In this document: positions 48,301-59,312 of the stretch, one piece after another
Numbering within the stretch: the stretch's first letter is position 1
How the letters are laid out: every line of letters starts with the position of its first letter
Source of the DNA: Gaertneriomyces semiglobifer
Lineage: Eukaryota; Chytridiomycota; Chytridiomycetes; Spizellomycetales; Spizellomycetaceae
Length of the DNA stretch: 64,000 bases
Assembly: GCA_025558075.1 (NCBI GenBank)
Contig: JAHLKF010000002.1
Location: 992,001-1,056,000, forward strand
Reading direction: 5' to 3'
Program-made: the position numbers and the translations under genes
Notes under the pieces: generated by a model
What the model saw: the letters and a program-made list of their open reading frames with translations, nothing else
Told to the model about the DNA's origin: nothing
The model's database searches: none

Positions 48301-49667
48301 TGATGTAACAAGCCTTTCAAAGTCAACTTAAGCGCCACTGAAAGCACCCGAGTGGTCTCATCAGTGCTGACAAGGTACAAAAGATCCACCCCGTGTCCCG
48401 GATCTTGATCAGCATATCCGGTAGACACGCCCTCCACAATCGGTAGCCCCGCGCCCCATTGGTATCCGTAAAGAGAGTTTTCCGTGCGGGCAGCCAGTCC
48501 CTGAATAACTCGTCGGGTGGGGCATACATAGAGGTAATCAGTAGACATGTTTCTGATCATGTAAGTATAGTCCAGTGTTCCTTTGTAATGAACCGGGCTA
48601 TCGGGGTAGAAGTCGGTCGTCTGCTTGTGCACAGCGGGTAACAATGAGTACCATATGGATTCCGCAGTAATTTTAGAGTTGGGACGCCCTCCCAGCGCAT
48701 CAATCAGCGTTTGAGCTTCCGCCTCCACCGTTCCAATAAGTAGTGGGAACTTTGGCTCAAAGCTTTCTCTAAGGATCTTCGTGGGCGAGCCTAGTACTTC
48801 ATGCCGATCTACTATCGGCGGCAACGGTTGATAGAAAATCTGGCCTGTTCGAGCGTCGGACAGTCTCTCGTTGCTATCTAGTAGTTCCTTGGTGCTCTTA
48901 GACCTTGCGCAGGACAAGTCGGTGCCACAGCCAAGCTCTTTCATAAGAGCCACTGCATCATCCGAAGCCTCGGAATAGCTTCGAAACGCCACGTTAGGCA
49001 TGCTAAGCAATACCGCCGCCTTAACGTTGACGGGATCGTTACCGCCGGCACCAAGCAACCATGAACTAGCAAGGCCACCAGCACTCTGCCCTGCAAGCAC
49101 AACATTCTCCGGATCTCCTCCAACAGCGGCAATGTTATCTCGCACCCATTGGTATGCCAAGCGAATATCCTGCAGCCCAAAGTTGGGCAATCGATCCGGA
49201 TTCACCGTAGACTCAGTAGCGAAAAAACCCAAAAGACCAAGACGGTAATTCGTGACCACGCAGACGGCATCCACCGCCGTGGCCACCTCCGAGAAATCGT
49301 ACAACTCATCCGATCCAGTTAAAAACGTCCCACCCGGAATGAAGAAGAGAACCGGCTTCTTGAGAGTGCGAAAATCTTCCACTACGGTGGGCGTGTAAAT
49401 ACTGAGGTGCAGGCAATCCTCGGACGTTTTTTCCGGACAGAACTGTCCTGCGATGCACCTTTGCGGACACCCGGGTCGATAGACAGTAGCATCGTACGGT
49501 TCCGTCCATGCAGCCATGGGCAACGGCGACCTCCACCGATGGTCACCAATGGGCGGGGTCGCGTACGGCACACTCAGAAAGCTCGCCCCACCGGCGGAAT
49601 TGACAACGCCATGGATAACTCCGGAAGGCGTAGGAGTCCGCACAAGCGTAATGGATCCCCGATCCAT
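45351..49667 (-). CDS. Carboxylesterase fused to an ABCG half-transporter
   Basis: One continuous gene, 1,396 residues: exon 1 49667-47780, exon 2 47715-45771, exon 3 45708-45351; introns GTACGC..TTAG and GTAAGG..TTAG. Residues ~1-520 are a type-B carboxylesterase with SEDCLHLSIYTP, oxyanion loop FFIPGGTF, nucleophile elbow AGQSAGG (Ser ~195), an acidic residue in GTVEAEAQ (~315) and GHGVDLLY (His ~425). A TM helix follows (LILPFMIVFAALLAIVFLMQ, ~540). The ABC domain has GPSGAGKT (interrupted by intron 1), SGGQLRRV and ILYLDEPTSGLDAET. After a long Ser-rich linker comes an ABCG membrane domain with about six helices and VSPPYWGLQAL before the last. No signal peptide is visible from the chosen ATG, although the paired Cys suggest a lumenal esterase; an upstream exon may be missing. 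Confidence 0.88.
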
Positions 49668-51160
49668 TGAAACTCCAGTCAAACGTTGGATGCAGTCTGG
49701 TGGATCTCCCCTTTGCTATCTGCCCAGGCCTTCGGCTTGGAACACATCAATCAATACCGGACAATTTCACTCTCAATTCGAATAATCACACCAAAGTTTG
49801 AACTGAAATGAGTCCCTAGCCGACTCAAGTAGTCCTTTTCGGAAGCTAGAACTGTCGGTCGGTCGCCGCCTCCCCATGCTGCTTCTGCTCTTCACATGTT
49901 GCATTACACCGGTAGGCGGGCTATGGAATCATAAAAACGGGGGTATAGCCATCTCGTCCAGCCATTGCCTATTTGATCTGTAAAGAATATGCGAAGGAGT
50001 GAGCAAGGAATGGCTCGACGAAGGAATGGCGTCATAATATTTCGTTCACGCTACGGTTGCTGTACTCTTCGTCCATTCCGAACAACGCTCGCAGCCATGG
50101 ACCATGTGGGATTGCGGGTGCTATTTTGATAGCTATAGAAGGGTTTTAAAGGTTCGTTGGCAAGGCTTCTTAAAAGGCATGAAAGGGTCAAAACGCGATA
50201 CGTGGCGAAGAGGTTGCATTGACACAAAATACAAGGCCGCAACAGAATCCAAGGATAACCCACAATCTCGGAAACGATTGATCAAACAAAGTACGATCGT
50301 TGTGGTGGTGGGCCGTAATTGTGGGTCGCCTTCATCGCCTCTTCAAGTAAAAAGCACAATTTGAAGGCAATCGGTCGTAGAAACGCTCGCATCGTTGTGA
50401 CGCGCACGTTCGGAGTTTGCGACCCTAACCCCAGTGTTATGTAAGCTTTATTACGTTATACTCACGGCACAGTCATGCAGCACTCAAGCTCACACGAGCG
50501 CGAAATGTCCGCCCTGCCTTTACGAGTAAGCATTTTTGCTAGGCATTATCCTCATATCCGTACATGAGTTGGACTGAATGGAGATGTTTATGCTGTCTAT
50601 CAGTCGTGCTGATGTTGGTCATTTCGTCCCAAATGGTTTCATGTCGCATGCCTCTACTGCATTTTCTGCTTCTGTTCCCCTGTGCTATGCTTGTGCTCCT
50701 GCTCTTCGGATATGGCATGCGCTCTTCGAGCGGTGCGAGCTTCTGACTGCTGATGTTATTGTTACTCCGCTGCTCGTTGCCGTGACCAACTCTTGGCTGA
50801 GATAACTCTACTACGTTCTCAAGCTTTGCGAGGTGTTCTCTGCTGGGGCCGCTTGACCCCTTGCAACCCAGACGACCTTCTCCTGTGCCCTGCCCTGCCA
50901 TATTCCATACATACACTGCCCGTTTGAGTATTTCTTACAGCGTGTTGATATCAGTCGTCTAACTGCGTTCGATGCGCGTTGTCGGTGTGTCATCAACTCC
51001 GCTGGCCCATCTCCGCGCACGCGTTGGGTTCAATAAACGCTACTCCCCCACACCACTACCATTCTAAATCGTGAGACCAGTTCTGGAGATCCTAGCTCCC
51101 GCAACCGCATGAATTCTGTTGGTCTCCTCTGTGTCTGCGTAATTCTTTCCTGGAGTGAGA
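49668..51160. other. Long divergent intergenic region
   Basis: 1.49 kb between the fusion gene and the MYND gene. Minus-strand frames at 50539-50916 and 50051-50263 are open but of doubtful coding quality. No missing signal-peptide exon for the fusion gene could be identified, nor any repeat or known element. Confidence 0.4.
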
Positions 51161-54035
51161 ATGGCTAAACCACGGCCTCCAGGAAACGTCAGAGCTGCAA
51201 AGATCAAGAATGCTCCTCATGGACATTTGGTCAGTAGCTTGCACTCAAACAAGACGACGGTGTCGGTAGAAACATCTCTGGTAGCGAGCTTGAGCGCGGA
51301 GAACCACTGCGGGCCTGTTGCTGTATTTGCAGAGGAAGAAGATCGCGATGTTGCAACAGCGCAGGACGAGTGCGAATCGCCAGCTGAAGTGGATATCGGC
51401 AACTGCCTTCGGCCGTCTGCCATTGCTGAAATTGATCGCCAGGTTCGGAAGGTGGCTCATTTTACTGCCGATATTAAGGACAAGGAGCACTTAAAGGGCC
51501 TTGCCGTGGAAAAGCTGCCAGTACCACCCAACATAATAGCCGACGAGGTTACCGCAGGCCACCGAAAAGTGAAGGCGGAGACGATAGACAAATATGCGGC
51601 TCCGCCTCCGCCCGAAAACCCATTATACTCATGGCCAGCGCGTGTCCACGCAGAACAGGCTGCTTTAGATGCTTCACATTGGATGCGGGTCCCTGGACAA
51701 CTCAAGCCCAAAGACAAAACTGACAAGCCTCGCAAGTGGATATTAAAAAATGGGCCTCCACCATCTCCGCCTCGACCACCACTACCAAAACCGGAGCGCC
51801 CTATCGAACCACGAGAGCCCGTACCGTGTCCTAAAGCCCCAGATACTGCAAACGAATTCACATTCATTCCGCCTGCATCTGCGCTCTCAAGATGGAAGCC
51901 TGATGTTAAGCCTACATCGTCCATGGCAGACTTGAGCTTCGCCATGAAACTTGACCCACCGCTTGCAATGGCGCCCTTCATCCTGGCAACCAGTTCCGCC
52001 AATATCAAGCGCTTCGGCAACATAGCTGCTTCTCCACCATCCAGTTTTGATGCCGCGCAAAAGCATCTGAAAGTTAAAGGCGCGTCACAGAGGACCTCTG
52101 CCCAACGTCCAGATGGGGTGAAAGTGGACTTATTTGCATACCTCAAGGAGATAGACATCCTCTCTGCAAAACAAGCACCAGAACTCGGACGTTTTCCATG
52201 TCGGCATCTTCATGCTGCCAATGTCGTGGAGGGATTCCACCACATCAGCAGGTACGCAGGTCGCGTGTCAAGCGATGCGTGAGCAACCGGTTTTCTCATG
52301 GCGCTCAATGACAGGTATTGCGTCGAGGATGCATTTACTGGCATGCAGCTTGAGCAGCCGTTGGCGTTGAACGTGTGGAATCAAGTGCCCAAAGATCAAA
52401 CTTACACTCTGGGAAATGGTATTGTGTTGACCGGTGGTTGCAAGTACATGCGGATTCAGGTATGTGAGCGCAGACGGAACCGTTTCAAGAAATCCGAGAT
52501 TAACACTTCTGGTTACGTAGGGCACGTACGGCTGTGCTATCAACGTGGAGGGTATCATAATAGTGGGTATAAGCGATGCGGGCACCACATCAAGCAAGGC
52601 CCTGATTACCCCAACAATATGGGGTGAAGAGCAACCCGAGGGCACCAGCACGGACGATCCAACATATTCACTGGTTCCTGCCATCGGAGCACCCTTTCGT
52701 ATGCAGCAATTGGATGTTGTATCTGTCGACGTTCTGCCTACGTTGGCAACCAAGCCATACCCCATCCATTACTTCCAAACACGCACTGTTCTTGGCAATA
52801 TCATCCCTTTGAAAGGCTCATATCTCGACAGTGAAATGATTATACATGGACCCTTCATATACAAGGCTGTAAGACTGGGTGCTAACGCAATGATCCATGC
52901 CGATGGAACATTCGCCAAGCTCTCAAGTAAAGGCAAAAAGGAGATCTTTGATAAAGAAAAGCTCAAGAGCCGGTGGAAAAGCAAGAATGAGTTTGGGAAA
53001 AAGCGAAAAGCGATGATGTACACGCGTTTGAGCAGAGGCCCGCCGCCAGAGATTCTAGCACTGGATTCAGACGATGAAGGAGGCGAACAATCGGCAGACG
53101 ACAAAGTATATGTCGAGTTTTGTATGGATCGCTTGCTTCATGTCATTGTACAAAGAGAGGATGATCCACCTGCCTTAGACTGTTATGGATACCACTTTAC
53201 CGTTCTTCCACATGCCTTTCGCCTGGCATTGCAACGACCGATAGATTTTTGTCACCCCAACCACATACGATCTGAAAAAGTACTTGACCGAACACAGGAG
53301 CGACGCTGTGGATACTGTGGAGCGATGGGAACGCGAGCAGCCATGCGAGCTTGTTCGCGATGTCACTGTGTTTATCTATGTTCAAAAGAGTGCCAGGTTC
53401 CACATTGGAAAGAAGGACATAAGGCATGGTGTACTGGAGTAAAGGAGTGGCTTGGTGGTGCGCAAGAGAGATGCGCAAAGAGAGTTGCTGGATATTCGTT
53501 CGAAGATATTGACGTAGTATTCGGCACGGACAAAGCCGCCGATGAGGACGTCAAGACGCTATGCAGAAAATTACAAGTTATAAGAAAGACGAACCACCTT
53601 CTTTTGACGGATCAGCAGAAGGTACCTTCAAAAGGCGTGCCGGCCGTCTGTGAGGACAAGCCAATCGCTGGCGATGAAGCACTTAGTAGGGTCACACTTG
53701 AGTTTCCCCAGCAATCATCTCTTCAGTCAATACCTCCAAGTAACACAATGACGGATGAACAAAAGCTATGTGGGGTGCGCCAGAGATGTTTCGCTCAGCC
53801 ACTGGCAATGCCAGGTACTAACCCTGAGAAGTCGGTGAGGGTGAAGCGACACGGCAAGGTCGAGACACTTAGCTTTGAACCAAGAGGTCTCAAATTTGGA
53901 GCATTTAGCAGTGAAGATGAAAAAACCGGGGATGACAGAGCAAAACCTAAACAATCGCATTCTGTCGGACGGTCCATCTTGAATATGTTTGGCCGATCGC
54001 CTCTGCAGAGGGCTGTACCTACATCAAAGGCGTAA
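51161..54035 (+). CDS. MYND zinc-finger protein, large, unknown role
   Basis: Exons are 51161-52251, 52315-52459 and 52521-54035; introns 52252-52314 (GTACGC..ACAG) and 52460-52520 (GTATGT..GTAG); 916 residues. The N-terminal ~300 residues are polar and Pro-rich (PPPSPPRPPLPKPERP). A more ordered region spans roughly 340-660, with YCVEDAFTGMQLEQPLALNV, GTYGCAINVEGIIIVGISDA and HYFQTRTVLGNIIPLKGSYL. The MYND finger sits near residue 680: CGYCGAMGTRAAMRACSRC then VYLCSKECQVPHW and HKAWC, with all eight Cys/His ligands present. The C-terminal ~200 residues are disordered. MYND domains bind PxLxP-type peptides in partner proteins; no enzymatic (SET) domain is seen. Confidence 0.8.
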
Positions 54036-54165
54036 GAAGCAATGACAGCCTGGACAATTAGAACTGTTGTATCTGCTTGTATAGACCTCGCATATTAACG
54101 CATATATCGCATAGTAACATAACATTGTAATCCGCCGAAAGCTACAGCAATCGTATTGCTGGCCA

Positions 54166-55202
54166 TTACTCAATCATTGTCGTCTCTTCCAAATTTTCTT
54201 GGCTGTCATCTAGATCATCATCCAAACTGTCCACGCTTCCGTTATCATCCCCGCCCTCGACTTTCATCTCCTCTGCTGCAGCGTTTGGTGTTCTTGGTCT
54301 CCTCGTTTTGAATTCAGGCTTTAGCTCCCATGTTCCAACGTACGGTCCTCGCTTGTTCAAAAACGCTATCTCCGTTAGAACATCCTTTAACCACACCTGA
54401 GGCTGCTTCGTATGCTCCACAAGCCCTTTGAATGACCAATGCGCATATTGCTCAAAGGCATTGAAAAGCAAGATTTTCAGATCCTCCTTGTCTATCCGTT
54501 CTTTCTTTTCCTTGTCGACCTTCTTCAAGGCCGCTGAGCCAAACGCAGATCTTGGCACCGAGTTGACGGGCTTAATATATGTTTGAGCAGAAGTACCGGA
54601 GACATCCACCCATTGTATTTCCCTCTTTTTCGATTCGACCTTCTTAGCCCGAGCCGCCATAAGCGAATGGTATGACTTGTCGATGACAGGGGTCAAGGTC
54701 CCATGTTTGAGCACCCGGCCTGCTACTTCAAGACCATGGAGGCTGTCTGACGTGGAAAAGATATGTTCGGAATTCTGTGCAGGTTGCAACGGAAGCGTAT
54801 AGTTCTGAGGTAACGACGGTCGAGGATGTAGCTGCAATGTGATCTTGGTGTAATCTGGAGTGCCATCCGGTCTTTGATGATAATGTTTCAATGAATAACT
54901 GGAACGGGCAAATAGAGGGAAAGGCTCCTGCTGGTGCACAAAACTCACAAATTGGGTATAATGATTTCGCCGACTTCTAACTCATCCCCCGTAATCTGTT
55001 CGCCTTGTTCGTCAAAGTCATGGCCTTTCGTCCACCGATCTGCCAGGAAGGTGGGTACTTTTACCAGAAAGACTTCAGCATCCGACGCAGAAATGTCCAG
55101 ATCATGGTCTTCTTCCTCTATCGGTTCTGATGGCAGATCAATGTCCATCAAATCGGACGGCGCTGGAGATGCTTCATGCGATGATCGTCCCTGTTCTGAC
55201 AT
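54166..55202 (-). CDS. TFG2: TFIIF beta subunit (RAP30/Tfg2)
   Basis: A general RNA polymerase II initiation factor. Exons are 55202-54949 and 54898-54166, with a 50-nt intron at 54948-54899 (GTGAGT..CCAG); 328 residues. The N-terminal dimerisation region has VFLVKVPTFLADRW and ELEVGEIII; SLHGLEVAGRVLKHGTLTPV matches the conserved Tfg2 linker. The C-terminal winged helix (about residues 215-280) reads LLFNAFEQYAHWSFKGLVEH then TKQPQVWLKDVLTEIAFLNK and GTWELKPEF, the family hallmark. The tail is acidic. It is divergent from cystathionine lyase with 375 bp between starts. Confidence 0.93.
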
Positions 55203-55577
55203 GACGGACTACCCACTTTCCACGAGCCAACCCCAGATTCTGGTATTTTTTCACCCCGCCCGGCGCCCGTTCAGCCAACTTCTCGTCGCCCCCCAAGGGC
55301 CCTGCCTGTGCTGTGTGCCTGCCGCTGTACGTACGCAACGATGGTCAATGCCTCGCTGCTTCTCCGAGTTCCGTTCGCCCCACAGAATCGCCCCAGCTTC
55401 TGGTTTTGAATTGTGTGAACCCGGTTTCGTATTGCATCACACGCGTGTGGAAGGCCTTTCATTGGCCGAACCCGACGTCGAAGAGGCGGGGAATACTCAC
55501 AGCCATTCCATCAGTTCATCGCAGCGGCGGATATATAAAAGAGGGAGCAGCAGCGGGGAGCAGGGAGTGAACGCAGT
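55203..55577. other. Divergent promoter region, TFIIF beta / cystathionine lyase
   Basis: 375 bp without a coding gene. It holds a clear TATA box for the plus-strand gene (separate entry). No element for the minus-strand gene is recognised. Confidence 0.55.
55532..55540 (+). promoter_or_regulatory. TATA box of the cystathionine lyase gene
   Basis: TATATAAAA lies 46 nt before the ATG at 55578, a position that would give a short leader of about 10-20 nt. It is the clearest core-promoter element I found in the window. Confidence 0.55.
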
Positions 55578-57202
55578 ATGCATGAGTTGGAGAGTAAGCG
55601 AGACAAGGTGGATTCTACAGCAGCAGTGTCTCGAAGTTTAGAAGGAGAGGCAGCAATGACGAACACGACGAACGGCACGAACGGAACGAGCTGCGATGAC
55701 CCGGATATTCTGCATTTGCAGGGCGGTGTTACGAAGCAGCCTTTTTACAACGGCGAGTATCCGCCGCTCGTACCTGCGAGTGGGGATGTCGACGAGGGAA
55801 TTACCACGAGACGAGGAAGTGCTCTGAGCAAACGACTAAAAGAAGGAACAAACTGTGTCTTTGTGGAGGCGGTCGGCCTGAAGGATAATTACAATGCGAG
55901 CTCAATACCAATCTATCAGACTGCGACATTCAAGCAGCTCAAAAGTGACGAAATGGGCGAGTATGATTATTCAAGAAGCGGCAACCCGACGAGAACCGCC
56001 GTAGGTTCGTAGTGTTGTGCTTTCGCCCTTCCTGTGGTTGGCTTTTCGCTCACCACCGTCGTTCTCCCGTCCAGAGCAACATGTAGCGAAACTCAAGGCC
56101 GCGACACGCTCGTTCCTGGTGTCCTCGGGCATGGCCGCGCTGGACACCATATTGCGCCTTCTGACGCCGGGCAGCCACATTATTACTGGCTTAGACCTTT
56201 ACGGTGGAACGAATCGTCTATTGACTTATTATGGCACGCACGCAAACCTGATAGTCCACCACGTCGACACAACTGATCCACAGAACGTTTGGAACGCAGT
56301 TACACCGCAAACTAGAATGATATTGCTTGAAACGCCAACGAATCCTCTGATACATATTGCTGATATACCAACGATTAGCGCAGAAGTGAAGCGAAGGGTG
56401 CCTGAATGCCTGGTTGTGGTGGACAATACTATGATGAGTCCATATCTGCAAAAGCCGCTCAAGCTCGGGGCAGATATCGTGTATCACAGCGGAACAAAAT
56501 ACTTGAGCGGCCACCACGATTTGATGGCTGGCGTGGTTGGAGTGGGCAATGAAGAGCTTGCTAAGGTTTGTGCTCACTTTTGGTTGAGAGAAGTCCAAAT
56601 GGCGACTAACATGTGGTGCTCGGCATACAGAAAATCTACTTCTTAATCAATGCGACGGGGACTGCTCTTTCGCCGTTCGACTCGTTCCTTCTGTTACGTG
56701 GTATTAAGACTCTTCACATTCGCATGGACCGTGCACAACACAATGCCACGGTTATTGCCAACTTCCTCGAGTCCCATAACCTCAAGGTCCGCTACCCGGG
56801 CCTTCCATCGCATCCGCAATATGCATTACACAAGAAACTAGCAAAGGGTGGAGGGGCCGTCTTAAGTTTTGAGACGGGAGACTTGAACAAGAGCAGACAA
56901 GTCGTAGAAGGAGTGCGGATATGGGGTATCAGTGTCAGCTTTGGATGCGTAAACAGTTTGATCAGGTGGGATATGCATTACGTGCATTATGCTTTCCGAT
57001 GATTCTCTGTACTGACCAGTATCTGATTAGCATGCCGTGCCAGATGTCCCACGCATCAATTCCCGCACACATCCGTGCGGAGCGAAACATTCCTGAAGAT
57101 CTGATTCGGCTATGCGTGGGTATAGAGGATGTGGATGACCTACTGGAGGATTTGACGTTAGCATTGAAAGCAGCGGGTGTCATAAAGCAGGATGCTTCGT
57201 GA
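55578..57202 (+). CDS. Cystathionine beta-lyase (Cys/Met PLP family)
   Basis: A PLP enzyme of transsulfuration, most like STR3/cystathionine beta-lyase: cystathionine to homocysteine, pyruvate and ammonia. Exons are 55578-56004, 56075-56565, 56631-56965 and 57031-57202; 474 residues. Motifs: YDYSRSGNPTRTAVEQHVAK, SSGMAALDTI, DLYGGTNRL, ETPTNPLIHIADI, VVDNTMMSPYLQKPLKLGAD and the PLP-lysine region HSGTKYLSGHHDLMAG. SMPCQMSHASIPA and RLCVGIEDVDDLLEDL follow at the C-terminus. The first ~110 residues form an unusually long, Asn/Thr-rich extension without an obvious targeting signal. Intron 1 must use a GTTCGT donor to give NPTRTAVEQHVAKL; using the nearby GTAGGT would lose two conserved residues. 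Confidence 0.9.
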
Positions 57203-57487
57203 GTCCGCTACAACCTGAGAACTGCTCAATGCATATAGGAAGCCCCAGCATGTATATTTATGCCGTTGAACATTTTTGTCGCATACTATCAAAACTGAAA
57301 CAAAGTACTTGCTTTGCGCTGCGAATTCACATTTCTGGCGCCGTGTTGCTTTGGTTTGTTCGAAACCAGTTTTTCGAAAAGCAGCACGCGTTGAACGAGA
57401 TTTTAGCCGCAGAGTTCGTCAACCGCACACGCACCTACTTCCTCGCAGGCTCATTGTTCCCTACAAATCGCATCACTTAACGCTAAC

Positions 57488-58105
57488 ATGCCAGATCTGA
57501 CTGCTTTCCTTCCCGAGGGCTCCTTGCCCAAAATGCTCTTTGTCGTGGGCGCTGTCGCATTTTACAATGGTCTTCAATGTTTCGTCCCGAGGATGAGAGT
57601 GGTGTCGAGGATCTACCCTCAAAAGCCAGTAGAAGGTGCTCTTGCTCAAAGCAGTTGTTGGAAAATGAACATAACTGACCCTGTATCATCTTTGGTCCTA
57701 CTCAGTAACGGCTCTGATGTCACGCATGATGGGTACTTGGACCATTACATCCGGCATCGTACGCATGTACTGTGCTTGGAATATTCATAACCGGGCGTGA
57801 GTGAGCATATGACTATCAGCCTGAATGAACATTAGGGTAACGTTTTTGAATCCTGGATCCTTTCAGTGTGTACGAGATAGCAATGTGGACATACGTTCTC
57901 GCCTTCCTGTCTTTTGCTTCGGAAACGTTCCTGTACAAAACCGCAAAGTTCAGCAGCCCAGGAGTTTGGCCTGCCTTCATTATTTCTCGTAAGTACGGTG
58001 CATCCGCGAGAATGAATGAATTATGACGACTGACCACTACTCCACCCGCTAGCTGTTTCTTTGATATGGATGTGGACTCAGTACGATGCATACGTAGGCA
58101 AATGA
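57488..58105 (+). CDS. ERG28: Ergosterol biosynthesis scaffold ERG28
   Basis: An ER membrane scaffold for the C-4 demethylation enzymes (Erg25/26/27). Four exons (57488-57635, 57706-57796, 57867-57988, 58053-58105) give 137 residues, near the family norm. Hydrophobic segments are KMLFVVGAVAFYNGLQCFV, WTITSGIVRMYCAWNIH, MWTYVLAFLSFASETFLY and PVSLIWMWTQYD. Family landmarks include RIYPQKPVEVTALMSRMMGT (compare Y..KP..T..L..R..GTW), FASETFLYKT and LIWMWTQYDAYVG. Only the spliced form yields these, and no single exon is recognisable alone. Branch sites AACTGAC and GACTGAC precede two acceptors. Confidence 0.9.
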
Positions 58106-58259
58106 GCGTTATGCTTTAATTGCACGAGCGCCGTATATTAGCAGGCAGAATAGTAGAGTCGTATTACGTACTATGCATATAGCAGACTGTAGGGACAAGA
58201 GACATATAACTGTATGCTAGACCTGTCTACCGCTCGCTTGATGACAATAGATAATATTC

Positions 58260-58920
58260 TCAGATTCGGTCGCTACCTAGTGTCATTTGACGTGCAACAT
58301 CCGTGCTCTCAACCATTTTTTGAAATTCCTCAAAGGATACCTTGCCATCGCCATCCAAATCAGCCTCCATGACCGTCTTATCTACGATTTGTTGTAGCTG
58401 ACTGTCTCGCAGGTTATTCCCGACCATCATCTTCAACACCAAAAAAAGCTCTCCGTTGGAAATGTAACCGTCACGATCCATGTCGTAAATTTTAAATGCA
58501 ACTAGTAAGTGGAGAAAAGCCATGAATACAGAAGCTTCAACACCGTTGGGAAAACAATTAGTCACAAATGCTCACATTTAAGTTTGTCCTCTCTGTTGCC
58601 TTTCGCTGAGAAAGCGCTTAGGCCGGATATGAACTCCTTGAAGTTGACATCCCCTGAACCGTCTACGTCAAAGACAGCCAGCAATCGTTGTGCGAGCGGG
58701 TTATTCGCAACTGGTGGTAATGCAAGGAACTCTTCTCTTGTCAAGGATCCAGACCGATCTTTATCCAGCTTTGCAAATCGCTTGTATAACCGTTGAATCT
58801 CCTCTGCCGAGACTGGAATGCAAGTCAATACGTGACGCTTTACGCAAGTTCTTTCAAGGCAGCGTGCTTACAGTTGGTTGCTGCAATCATATCGTCCAAA
58901 TTGGACGGAGCGTTACCCAT
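58260..58920 (-). CDS. CNB1: Calcineurin regulatory subunit B
   Basis: The Ca2+-binding regulatory subunit of the phosphatase calcineurin. Exons are 58920-58872, 58812-58576 and 58501-58260; 175 residues. The N-terminus MGNAPS carries a myristoylation-type Gly2. All four EF-hand loops are intact: [39 protein letters not shown] and [13 protein letters not shown]. The second junction restores [18 protein letters not shown], a strictly conserved stretch. Divergent from the SUN-domain gene, whose start lies 392 bp away. Confidence 0.96.
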
Positions 58921-59312
58921 TTCGACTGAGCAACGATAATTGAATGAATATGGCTTTTGCTGACCAGTTCGGTTGCACACAAGCGTTCCCGGATCTTAAG
59001 TCAGACGCTAACAGAGCAGCCTTCTTAATATTCCAGGTTGGTTGAACTGCTCATACGAAGATGGATAAATCGGCGTCGCACTTCTTTACGCAGAGCAAGC
59101 CAATGTAATGCGATGTCGTATGTTTAAACGCTTCGCGAGGAAACGCAGGCGCGTAACTAGATTACGTAATCCTCGGACGGAACACTGCGAAAACTCGGTT
59201 GACAGCGAGCAACTGCCAATTTCGCAAAGCGACGGAGAAACGGAGGGGGCGATCTGCATCGTCGTATACGTATACGGTATCCTGACTGGAAGAAGGCGAC
59301 CACCGACTCCAC
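58921..59312. other. Divergent intergenic region, CNB1 / SUN gene
   Basis: 392 bp with no supported coding sequence and no recognised promoter motif. Confidence 0.5.

Noticed and set aside
45351..49667. Esterase and ABC transporter as two adjacent genes
   Set aside because: The frame runs without a stop from the esterase through a TM linker into Walker A, and the only intron there lies inside the ABC P-loop.
51457..52158. 233-codon minus-strand open frame
   Set aside because: Antisense to exon 1 of the MYND gene; Gly/Ser-rich composition arises from the opposite strand's Pro-rich coding.
56001..56074. GTAGGT donor for cystathionine lyase intron 1
   Set aside because: It would delete two conserved residues from NPTRTAVEQHVAK; the GTTCGT donor at 56005 keeps them.
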